Below are positions 21,593 through 32,204 of a stretch of 64,000 bases of DNA, one piece after another (position 1 is the first letter of the stretch; the number at the start of each line of letters is the position of its first letter). The DNA lies in NCBI GenBank assembly GCA_015501585.1, contig JADNRY010000033.1, positions 1-64,000 of the forward strand. Reading direction: 5' to 3'. The position numbers and the translations under genes were made by a program. The DNA comes from Rhodocollybia butyracea. Lineage: Eukaryota > Basidiomycota > Agaricomycetes > Agaricales > Omphalotaceae. The notes under the pieces were generated by a model. That model was given only the letters and a program-made list of their open reading frames with translations, was not told the DNA's origin and did not search any database.

Positions 21593-24500
21593 TCAATCCT
21601 TCCGCCTAAATAATCTGATATACTTATTCACAACCTTCTGCAGTTTACTTTCCTCCACAGGCCCAACCCTGAGAGGCTGTGAGAAATTATATGGCTGGAC
21701 AGTCTGAAAGCCAGGCACCACTCCATTAGTAAAGGGAGGATAAATTGTGGTGTTGTAGGAAGGCTGCACTTGCCCATGGACTGGATAATATTCCATTGCT
21801 GGATAAGGAGTAGGATATGGATTAATGGTACCAAAAGGTTGATAAATGGTGGTGTCATAGTAAGGCTGAACTGGATAATGTTCCATTGCTGGATAAGGAG
21901 TAGGATATGGATCAGTACCAGAAGGTTGAAGGATGATAACAGGTGGTTCTGAAGGTGCAATAGGCCTTGGGGAGTACCTATCATGTCTTGACCAGTCAGT
22001 GCTTTCTCGACTCCTGGTCCTGCCGCGTCGGCTCCCTATAGGGGATCTTGACCTTGATCTAGACCTTCGTCGGCCCCTGACGGGGGATCCAGAACTTGAC
22101 CTTGATCTCGCTATAATTATTGGTGGTTGAGTAGGAACAAAAACAGTCTGGCGCGGCACAGGCCCGGGACCATAGGCGGCATATCGGCGGGGCCCATCAT
22201 ATACCCGCAGGATGGGGTGATCCAGATTATGCATTCCTGCCGGCCCCTCATGAGATTTAGTGTAAGGACTTTGATTTTTATGTTCGCACTCGCAGCAAAT
22301 CACAACACGTTTGTCAGTCATAAGATTGGCTACATGAAAAATTGAATTAAGCGTGGGTGGAGAGAGAAGTAGAAGATGGTTGAATACTTACAACAAATCA
22401 TGCAACTCCAGAAAATATCTGCCAAAAGATCCACAACTTCGCCGCATTCACCGCAGCGTTGCATTGACTTTGATAACACCTCTTCAGGATCAACATTAGG
22501 TTCAATCTCATCTGGATTGTTAAATGAATTGGAGAGAGATGGAGGTGAGAATGATGCTGTGGCAGGTGGGGTTTCAAGAAGGTTGTTCAAGGTATCAATG
22601 TCTGGGGGGGTACTGCTCTGTGGCTTGAAATGAACTTGCTTCATGTTACTACTTCCTTCAAAATCTGAAGAAGAATCTGACATTGACTCGGAGTAGGTAA
22701 AACTGGCATAGATTGGACGAGGACATAGCGCATCGATGCGCTGTAACAACGGGTCGGTGTCCCTCCTATGATTGAAGCCACGCGTTTTGATAAGAGAATG
22801 GCCGGTAGTAGGCGCTTTATCGTGCTTGAAATGACAATCAAAACAGAAATTCCGCTCTGATCCATCTTTGTAGCATGAATAGCAGTAATAACGGCTTCCT
22901 AAAATAACAGTGTCACAAGTAAAACACCTGCAATCACTGGACAAAGTTTAGAAAGAGAGGAATCAGTATATTGTTGTAATGGGAGCAGGGGCATGATTTT
23001 TCTTACTGATGTAGAGTGGCCCAATTCAACCTGTATCGGCTACGAGCGATAGAACGATAAAACCTTGATTTCCATGGTACAGAAACTAAAAGAAGACGAT
23101 TCAGATCCTCTTGACCTTTGCTGTTCAACCTCTCAGTGTCCAAGAGCAGGTAGCGGTATCGAGAAAGTTCAGCTCCCTGTCGAAGTTCTGAAAGTGCATA
23201 CTGAACAAATTCTGAACGTAGAAGACTTTTCTGCAAGTAGATTTGATGTAGGATAGCACTCCGGGCAAATTTCCACAAGGATTGTGCCCGAGTACCAGAC
23301 GGGGATTTTGTAGAGATTACATGTTTGTATTGATAGACCCATGCGGGAGTTTGACGGAAATGGTAAACACCACGAATCTGTGGACTTTCTGAAACGTAGC
23401 CCCATTCTCCAGACATGGTGTACTGATTCGGTAATTTCGTGAATATCTAGGATACAAAAATTGTGTAAATATTCTTGATCAGCAAGAAAGAAGCACTAAC
23501 CAAGTCTACATCCGTGAAACTTAGCCGATTCACAATACCACGCAGAAATACATCAAGCTTGGGATCTTTTCTGTAGTCTGGGCGACCCTTGAGGACTGCC
23601 TCCATGGTACGTTGCACCTTGCCATCTATAGTAATAACACCTTGAGAGTAGCTCCCATTCGCTTGAAACCCCCCATTTTCCGAATCCCAGCTAGTTATTT
23701 CAAATTCAAACATCCCGTGGATGGGTATATGACTTTCATCAAAAAGATGTCCTGTCCAGAACCCTTCTATATGTCCTGTGATATAATCCTGTAGCTTGAA
23801 AGGATAGGTGTCCAGAGCATCGACAATATCTGGTGAAGGATATTTTAACTGTTGGGGAGGATTACCGGGTAGATCGAGCTCTGCGGGATTGTAATTGAGG
23901 GATTTTGTATGATAAGGCGAGCTCCTACGAAATAAGGCGGAATACTGTGTGTCGGTGTCAAGTTTTGATACATTGCCCTCGAAATAAAGAGGATTACCAT
24001 GCCAAAAGCAAATGCATCAACCTGAAAACGATCTGGTGTCCTTTTGAAGCCAGAATGACTCTGGGAGCCAAACAGCCCTGTAGACAGGGCTTCAGTACCG
24101 TATCAGTCCAATAAAAGCGTTCATGCTTGATACATACAATCCAATGTCTGCACTCGGGCATGAACTGCATCAAAAATCTGGTAGAGAGCCTCTGAGGCAG
24201 GAGAGAGCTCCTCGCGGTCAAAAACACTGCGATAGCCTGAACAGATGACTACCAAATGGTGTTTAAGAAGTAAATAAATGAGTGGGAGTAGATTCTACGT
24301 TAGAAGAGCAGAATAAGTGTATACTTATGTGGCAAAGACAACGTAAGTTACTTACCCTTTCAATTTGAGATTCTCCAATAATCAACCCAAGCGTATCAGG
24401 CCCGTCAATTTCGTAATCCAAGGCTTGGAGCTTTTGCTCCATGATTTCTTCTTCAGCATGTATATAAGCAGCAACCTTTGCAGCCAACACATCATCTAGT

Positions 24501-26846
24501 GGTTCCACACAAGGAAGAACATCACAGAGAATCTGATCCACCGTCACTAGACTCATCAGGTAGCGGTCAACAATAGCCCTGTTGGTGGGCAGAAGACTGT
24601 CTAGTGATTTATGCATGTAGAGAACAATAGCCCCGATTTTTTGTCGATAGTGCCAGATAGTATAATGACGGCCTAGATAAGTTTAGATAAGATAATTGTC
24701 TTGCAACGGTAGATATCACAGAGTACTAACCCGCAGCCCAATATGCAAGCCATTCAAGAAAACTGATTTATAATCGTTAGTCAATTTATGCATGAAGCCA
24801 TCGGTATCACCATGTTTACCTCCATCCCTGAGGACGCAAAGAAGTAACCTGGTTTGCTTCCCATATGCTAACATAACCACTCGCATCACCGTCAAAAACT
24901 TCTATAAGCGGAGCAATATTTCGGATACTGAGGTGCTTCAACGCCCATCTTTCTGCTCCGCGTTTCTTAGCATCAGAGAATGCCTTGCTCAACACAATTG
25001 TCCGCTCCTCTGCAGAGGTTGTTGTCCAGCTCTGTTTCCGGAATTCATCATCCAACATGCTGGAATCATTGTTTTGAGCTACGTAGTAGTCGTGTAGAGT
25101 AAGCACAAATTTCTCCACCCGGACACCCAATTTCCATCCCTGAAATTAAGTAAGGTCATAATTCAATACGGGAATATTGCTACTTTACCATTTCCTTCCA
25201 TATCCCTCGCAGCTCCTGTAATCTCGTTAGTGCTCATAGTAAACCAGAAATCAAGCTTAGAAAGACACACCAAATCATCAATCCTCTCATGAGGACCTTG
25301 AAAACCTTCACGTACCGCCTTCATCACCCTGTCTCCGTGACGTATAACGGTATTTTCAAGGTGCTGCAGCTGTCTCCGTTGTTCATTGAACTTTCGCCTA
25401 AAAAATGGCATATTTCTCTTCAAATCATCATCCACATTCACTCTCAACTCCTCTTTCAGGTCATTAATGACATGTTGGGAAGGTTTCACGGGCAGGTAAG
25501 TTGCCACTGGGCTTATCACCATATTTAAACCTAGAGCCCGAGTACGCATCTTCAAAGTTGGAGGATCTCGCGAACATTGATGAGGCTTCCTCGCGATATG
25601 CGTATGATTGCGTCGGCGCATGACCAGCGTAAGAGTAGGAGTACAACGAAGATCGAGCGTTGACGTTGGAAGAGGTCTTTGAGGTATGTGGTTTTCCGCT
25701 TGTCTCACTATTATAAGTATATCCTGATTTGTCAATAAGCTTGCTCGACATCAGAACTTAGCACTCACACTTGTATATCCAGTTTCAAAAGTTCATTCAA
25801 CGTGGATTCACTTTTTGCACATTTCTCTATGCCTCCTCCTGCTTCAATTACTTTCCATAGCTCCCTCTCGCGTGGCGTAGAGAGTCTTTGAAAAATTATC
25901 TTGGTCAACATGTAAACATCCTCGACTTGATGGGCGGTTACTTGGATCTTTTGTGCTGTGAATAAGCTGAGCTTCGTATTTAATTCTTTGCCCCGCTCTT
26001 CAAAGGTTACCGTATATTTTGCTAGTCGATCTTCGTAGATTGGGCTTTGCAGTAGTTTTACTGGGAGGATTATCAGCGCTTAAAGCTATATTAGCTTTTA
26101 GTAGTTACCTATCGTCCGTTTCTTTGAGTAAAAATCGCAAAAATTTCCGGATGATTTGATATCACCAGCGATTTTGATGCATAAACCTTTAAGGGTTTCC
26201 TCTATAGAGTAGGCTCGAGTGGGTGCTTCATGGTCGGGGGTAATCATCTGAAGTCTGCGGAAGACAAAGATCAAGATTATTTGTAGACCAAAATATCGAT
26301 TGGAACTTACTGGATGAATACTTGCATCATATCCAACATTTTAGCCTTCAAAACTAGCACTTTCTGGTCGTTATCCTGGCGTTTCCTATCCAGCATTACA
26401 ACGGCTTTGAAGGCGATTACAACAACATCTGCTCGGCGCTCGTATAAGTACATATGTCAGGAGAAAATTGAGCATTGGAGCACACCTATGAAAGGATGTA
26501 TCCCGCGTATCTCATCAAGAACCTTCATCATTACTTGGCTAGATGTTGCGAAGTCTCTGACTTTTCCTTCCAATTCCTTCACCGAATCAGATGATGCAAG
26601 CCTCGAGCCAGTTTTGTCGATTGCATCCTGGTTGTCTTGTTCAAATTTTACAGCTGATTGATACGCTGCGTCTAGATCTGCATTATCTTCTGGGAAACCA
26701 AAGCGGAAAACAGGATATTGTGCCAAGGTCAGTGTTGTTTTAGTTGTTTGGAGAAGAGTTTTACTACCTTCCGTTGATTGAGGCGATGGCCGCCGCGATT
26801 CACGTTGAAGCGGCTTACTGGGTTTAGCTCTGGGTCTTGTAGGCAT
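21593..26846 (-). CDS. Large multi-exon EF-hand and ZZ-type zinc-finger protein
   Basis: Exons join in frame from MPTRPRAKPSKP (26846). Clear junctions are introns 26485-26429, 26310-26248 and 26108-26061. N-terminal exons are helical, with FATSSQVMMKVLDEIRGIHP and LSTPRERELWKVIEAGGG, a pattern I know from a large Agaricomycete family. Next comes LKEELRVNVDDDLKRNMPFF, then an EF-hand loop DGDASGYVSIWE (about 24890) that should bind calcium. A beta-rich region EGFWTGHLFDESHIPIHG lies near 23750. A ZZ-type zinc finger CFTCDTVILGSRYYCYSC is at 22920, and a second cysteine pair set, CGECGEV...CMIC...CCECEH, spans an intron near 22330. The C-terminus is RS-rich with two PYPTPYPAME repeats. Function is unknown. 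The exon structure between 25770 and 25400 is not fully solved and could hide a defect. Confidence 0.65.
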
Positions 26847-28012
26847 GGGGACGGTGGGACGCTTCAAGAGGTTACACAATACACAGATCTTATATACCAA
26901 AAAACAGCGAGCACAGCTACTGAGCATATATGGCGCCAGTCGACAGCAAGTCTTAGTCCGCGAATCATAGTCCTGGGCACTGCATTGAATTGAATAATGC
27001 GTACCTGTTGATACGCTCACGCAACCCCCAAAACCAATTTCTTTCACGACTTCACTCTACCACTGTGAGCCAAAAGTATCCGCGCCTCTCGCTTGCACAC
27101 ACAGATAAACTATGCAGTGGGGATATCAGAACATGCCAATTGAGGTTTTAAGTATGGACTCGGGCAAACGGAAGACTATCAAAGCCTAAATTTGACTAAT
27201 AGCTGTAAACGCCAAGCATTAACTAAGTTGTTCTGACGTTTTGACGCGTCACCGCCATCAAGCACAGGGGAACGCTCCCATAGTATTTTCAATGCCTCTA
27301 GACTCCGAGTCCCTGCTCGATAAAGCGATGTAGAAACAAAGAGTACTGTGACGGGTCGATCCTGCCCTGCAGGATGATCTCTTGTAAAACCTTGGAGGAT
27401 GTCCATAATACTTAGTTGTTCTTGCCTTACGGACCAACTTGCGGTCGGCGGCTGTTTTAATCATGGGGATATAGGGTGTGATTTGTCAGAAATATCCATT
27501 GAAAGGACGCGGCGAAAAAGATAGAGCTCAGCCCATGCAGAAACAAAAAGACCATCTCCAGCCCTGGGATCAATGGGCCCCTAAAGTTCTCGGACTGACC
27601 AGCGAACAAGCCAGCGAACATCCCCATAATATTTTTAGACCTCCGAGTCTCGATGACGGTGAGGCTAAGTGAGCCAATATGCAACCTGGATTGTAAGATC
27701 TGTTGAGCGATTACAATGTACATTCGTATATTCCACCTGAACAAAAGGAACCAACAATTTACCGATTCGCTTACCAGGATCAGTAAGCTCAATAAATAAA
27801 TGGCGGGAATGGAGCAGCTGGGAGCAGCTCCACTGAGAGCTATTCACCTCAGCAGTAGCTCTCCTGTTGACGTCAGAAGCATTTCACTGAATGGCTGATT
27901 TCCAAGTTGAAAAACTTAGCGTACTGGTTTGCCGGGAGCGAGAAATAGCTTTCGTCTGGTTAATACTTAACATATGTCTAGCCGCTGATTTCTTTTACTT
28001 CTAACCCATACG
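26847..28012. other. Intergenic, left part of tandem unit C
   Basis: No supported gene. The stretch from 27484 (GTCAGAAATATCCATTGAAA) is similar to 29274-29290 upstream of copy D, and the blocks before the start codons of C and D (for example GTCTAGCCGCTGATTTCTTT at 27976) also match. This is duplicated upstream DNA. Confidence 0.5.
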
Positions 28013-28645
28013 ATGTCCTTTCACCGTTGCATGAGCTTCCTCGTTTTTGCTTCAGCTGTATTGCTCAATGACATCCAAGCAACCTCTCCTCCTTCATCTG
28101 TTGAACTCGTATTTCCGATCTCTGATAATATTCACGTACCCAATAACATCACCATCGGTACATCCGGCTTCGATGTCGGTAACGCCGGCCTAGAATATGT
28201 CGGCCTGTCTAGCGAAGTTAGCATATCAGTTACATATCCGAATAGCACGAGTAAGTTTTTGCGGGGCGTTCTCAGATGTGGAGCTGGCCCAACAGGAACT
28301 ACTGCCACTTTCTTGGTGGATCAGGAAGGGATGTATGTACATACACATCGTGATGCACGCTGAATGAAATAAAACTTATCTGAATGCAGATATACTTTCG
28401 TATGGAACATCACCTTTGGAATTTCCTCCGATCCTTCTCAAGTCAATTCAAGCACGAACACTTGTGGTCCGGGTCCATTTTCGTACCAGAGTTTGTTTGT
28501 GAACAAGACCTTGGCTGCTAGTGGTAGCGTTAGCGCAGGTGTCACCGAGTCATTCAAGATAACAACGGTGACGAGCTCCTTGCCGACTGTGCCTACAGGG
28601 CAAGTTATCTTGAATGATGTCGGAAAAATGAAAAAGGGCTCATAA
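28013..28645 (+). pseudogene. Small secreted protein, copy C, 3' end replaced by a transposon
   Basis: Exon 1 (28013-28332) encodes signal peptide MSFHRCMSFLVFASAVLLND and a domain clearly paralogous to A, B and D (VSISVTYPNSTSKFL). The intron is 28333-28389. Exon 2 reads YTFVWNITFGISSDP and continues to VPTGQVILND, where the 346-bp element enters at 28618. The frame then takes in element sequence (VGKMKKGS) and stops. The hydrophobic C-terminal tail of copy D is therefore lost; its remnant (GATGTCCTTCAAGATGAGTC onward) lies beyond the element at about 29016. A truncated, unanchored secreted protein could still be made. Confidence 0.7.
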
Positions 28646-28828
28646 CTATTACTTAAAATTATGGGGTTTATGGCATTAATTTCGCTTATCAGCCATTGTA
28701 ACCAGGTTACAAACCCCCATAAAGAAGGTTTTTTCCTAGGAAATTCCCCTTCACAAATTACGTAGTATAGCGGGCCAGTCTAGTATACGGTTGCCTGTAC
28801 TAATGTTTCACCTGTAAACACGTACCTC

Positions 28829-28863
<35 letters not shown>

Positions 28864-28963
28864 CATAATTTTAAGCCATCGTTATAAACCCTCGGGGTTT
28901 ATAATCGGCTCTTTGAATTATGGCGATTATGCCGCTTATGAGCGCCTTTTCAAGTTTCCGACA
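28618..28963. mobile_element. 346-bp MITE-like insertion in copy C
   Basis: Terminal inverted repeats begin TGTCGGAAA at both ends, with CTCATAA shared at about position 22-28 of each. The flanking bases repeat TGA (28615-28617 and 28964-28966), a possible 3-bp target-site duplication. Comparison with intact copy D shows the extra sequence sits exactly here. It contains an A-tract of about 30 bases (28831-28860) and two internal palindromes. No coding capacity. Superfamily not assigned. Confidence 0.7.
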
Positions 28964-30047
28964 TGATACTAGTACTAGTAGTAGGAGGCTGAACGGTGCT
29001 AGTAGGAGGCTGGAGATGTCCTTCAAGATGAGTCTGAGTGTTGTGCTGGGGGTGTTTTTATTGTTGTAGCGAGGCTTAGTGGAATACCGTTTTCAATGTA
29101 CAGGTCGCTTATTTCAGAGCCGCAAGTTACAGGCGTCCTAGATGATCAGTTGTCTTTGTGCTGATATGGAGAACGCCACAACACCATCATCGGATTGTAA
29201 TCTCGTGGATGGGACGTTAAGGAGGGACTGTCAAAAAAATAATTTGTGAGTGAAACAAAAAAAAAAGATGGATGTCAGAAATATCAATCGAAAGGACGAG
29301 AAGGAAAAGGCAGATGCAGAAACACGACAGACCATCGATAGTAATTCCCAGTACCCACATCAGTGGATTTCTAAAGTTTGACTGGCCGACGAATATCTTG
29401 ACCTCCCGATGACGGTGAGGTTGAATGAACCGATATTCGATGAACCTGGGGAAAAACCAAGACTTACTTTCATCCCAGCTCACTTAGTGCCGGAATTTGC
29501 AACCTGGATTGACCTTATTCGCAACGATTGTTTTGTCCCGACGTATTTTGAACGCGTATAACTAGCTTTATCGCCAGGTTACCTCGAACGGCTTATCTCC
29601 TCTGGGGTATACTTTGAGGATGCGTCCCCAAATTCGATGGCACTCAAGTTTCAGTTACATATGTTGTGAAAGGTTACTCTGATAACTTCAGAATTTGAGG
29701 GACACGATAACGCGGTTACTAGTCCAACCACTTCTGTTAAAATCATTGGTACACTCTGAACAAAAGGAACGATTGGTAACAATTCACAGATTCGCTTACC
29801 TGGGCCGGTCAGTGGAATGAATATGTAAGTGGCGGAAATGGAGCTGCTCCACGGGAGCTCCTAATGGTATTCATCTCTCGCTCTCCTGTTGACGTCAAGA
29901 GTGTTTCGCTGCGTTGCCAAGCATATGATATATAAGAAGTTGAAAAAATTAGCGTACTGCTTTATCGGGAACGCGAAACAGCTTTCACCTAGGGTTAATA
30001 TGTAAAGGTCTAGCCGCTAATTTCTTTTTACTTCTCACCACATCAAG
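28964..30047. other. Intergenic between copies C and D
   Basis: Holds the displaced 3' end of copy C, its downstream flank, and from 29274 the upstream repeat of unit D. No independent gene is supported. Confidence 0.5.
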
Positions 30048-30719
30048 ATGTCCTTTCACCGCTGCATGAACTTCATCGTCTTCGCTTCAGCTGTATTGCT
30101 CAATGGCATTCAAGCAATATCTCCTCCTTCATCTGTTGAACTCGTATTTCCGATCGTCGATCATATTCCTGTCCCTAATAATATCACCATTGGTACAGCC
30201 GGCTTCGATGTCGGTAACGCCAAAGAATATGTCGGCCTATCCAGCGATGTGAGCATATCAGTTACATATCCGAACAGCACGAGTAAGCTTCTGCTGGCCG
30301 TGTCTGGATGTGGAGCTGGGCCAGGTGGAAGCACTGGCACTTTCTTGATGGATCAGGAAGGGACGTGAGTGCATACACCTCGAAATGCGTGCAGAATGAG
30401 ATAAAACTTATCTGAATGCAGATATACCTTTGTATGGAACGTCACCTTTGGGATTTCCTCCGATCCTTCTCAAGTCAATTCAAGCACGAGCGCTTGTGGG
30501 CCAGGACCATTTTCGTACCAGAGCTTGTTTGTGAACAAGACGTTGACTGGTGGTGGTAATTCTGGCGGAGGGGGCATCAAGCCACTCAATGCAACGACGG
30601 TGGCGAGCTCTTTGCCGACTGTGCCTACGGGGCAAGTTGTTTTGAATGGTGCTAGGAGGCGGTCGGAGATGTGCTTGATGAGCCTGGCTGTTGTTATGGG
30701 GGCGTATTTGGTGTTGTAG
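30048..30719 (+). CDS. Small secreted N-glycosylated protein, copy D, intact
   Basis: Exon 1 is 30048-30364, the intron 30365-30420, exon 2 30422-30719; the last intron base is 30421. The deduced protein is about 200 residues: signal peptide MSFHRCMNFIVFASAVLLNG, a Ser/Thr/Gly-rich body with N-glycosylation sequons NIT, NST, NVT, NSS, NKT and NAT, paired-looking cysteines in SGCGAG and ACGPG, and a hydrophobic C-terminus MSLAVVMGAYLVL. That layout fits a GPI-anchored cell-surface protein, although the omega site is not certain. It is the only one of four copies with no visible lesion, and the best reference for the family. Function unknown. Confidence 0.7.
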
Positions 30720-30907
30720 TGAACCTCGGTGGAACACCGTTATCGGTTGTACAAGTAGATGTTGCTTAGTTCGGAGCAGTTCTAGATTCCGATTGTATTT
30801 TGAACGCGTCCACGTGTACAAAATTAGCGCGCGTTTAGCAATACTCGGCCCGGCTCGACATTGAGCCATTGAGCATTTCAACTTTCTTTCCTTGCCAACC
30901 AGTTACC

Positions 30908-31324
30908 ATGCCCTCCCAGGAATCAGATCGCATTTTCTCTGCTCAACAAACTCTCGATAGTGGGTATCTTTGCTCTCCTAGTAGACCGCTTTTTCAACCC
31001 TTCATGCAGCCTTATACGAAATGTCGCAATTACTCAACACCCAGCTAGACAAAGAAACATTGACAACGTGTGTTAGAATGATTGAGAGTGGGGTCAATCC
31101 TGAGGCGCTTGCGGTAAGTTGTGTGTTCATATTGCTTTCATCGATTTTTTTCGTTTCTACAAGTTGGGATTAGTGAATCGATTAGTGCTAGTTCCGTTCT
31201 ATAGATACTTTGTTGGGCCTGTTTACTGATGCTGCTATAGGCTGTTATTCAAGAGCTCAGACGAGAAAACTCTGCACTAACTGGACGCGCCGCTAGCACT
31301 GTATCAGCTGCATCTCAACGATGA
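30908..31324 (+). CDS. mzt1: MOZART1 (mitotic-spindle organizing protein 1)
   Basis: Three short exons: 30908-30959, 31010-31113 and 31241-31324, with GT-AG introns of 50 and 127 nt. They give a 79-residue protein containing [38 protein letters not shown] and [11 protein letters not shown]. This is the whole MOZART1 fold (three short helices; the [15 protein letters not shown] core is nearly invariant). MZT1 binds the N-termini of gamma-tubulin complex proteins and is needed to activate or recruit the gamma-tubulin complex at spindle pole bodies. Length matches the family (about 70-85 residues). Exons are too small for ORF-length filters, so the gene is easily missed. It is single and intact, between copy D and the ZDS gene. 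Confidence 0.93.
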
Positions 31325-32204
31325 AATGCCATCATGATTAGGCCCGCCCGAGACCGCTTTGGCCTCCAAGATGGGCATAATAAGAGCGTCGTTCTGTTGT
31401 CTCCATTTTCACCACACTCCAGTCGAGGAAAGTGTGCCTGTGAGTTGCTTTGTTTCGCAACAGTTGCATGTACCTATCTGTAATCTAAACTTGATTTCAG
31501 TGTTCTGACTGACTTTGAACGGAGATCGTGCGCTCAGAGTCAGAGTTCTCAGCCTGCCATTAGTAACGATGCTTGGCTGATATCGCGCGAATCCCATTTG
31601 GGCTCTCTCAGTTGGATAAAGCAGCCTTACTTTGCCCACACGGTGCGTTCCGTATAACGCCGCGTTGATATGGTATACTAACATTGTTCCAGCTCTTTTA
31701 ACACTCCCATTTTCACGCACAAGGCACTAGCCCTGGTGATTCGTACAAGCACGCGTACTGCCGGTTGGCCTTGTAGTAGACTCTATCATTACGCTAAAAT
31801 TTGCTCTCCGCTATGATTGTTCTGCCGAACTTTGAACGCCCAAAACTAGCTTTATCGCAAAGTTTCTTTGAACTGCTCATCTCCTGTTGAGACTGCTTCT
31901 GCCCGAATTCGACGGCATCCGTTTTCGATTAAATTGTATGAGATTACCAGTGTTACAACTTGAAGATTTTGAGGCGAGTAGAAAGTGAGCAGCGCGGCCG
32001 GAGGCCGGAAGCCGCAATTTGAGAATTTCAATAACGGGTGACCTTGAACCTTGACTAGGAACCTTTTCACAACTTTTTCTCCCTCAACTTGCGACGAGCA
32101 GACAATCTGGTCTTTCAACAACGGCAACGACGGGCTGCTTTTGTCTCGTTAAATCTGGACTAGCGGTCGCCAGTTAATCAACACCAGAACAGCTTTGGCC
32201 GACA
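31325..32204. promoter_or_regulatory. Promoter region of the ZDS-family gene, with relatives near copies A and B
   Basis: No gene found. The last ~250 bases before the ZDS start codon (for example CTGGACTAGCGGTCGCCAG and AACAGCTTTGGCCGACAATG) have recognisable relatives at 12690-12770, 16180-16240 and, more weakly, 20200-20300. The similarity stops shortly after the position of the ATG. Confidence 0.5.

Larger units (their letters stand above)
27484..29270. repeat. Tandem unit C (secreted-protein gene plus flanks)
   Basis: Parallel to the unit starting at 29274: shared upstream repeat, shared leader, homologous gene, shared downstream GGAA(T/C)ACCGTT segment. Unit length is about 1.5-1.8 kb, extended by the 346-bp insertion. 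Borders are approximate. Confidence 0.65.

Noticed and set aside
28831..28860. A-tract considered as a retroposon poly(A) tail
   Set aside because: It lies in the middle of a TIR-bounded element, not at an insertion end.
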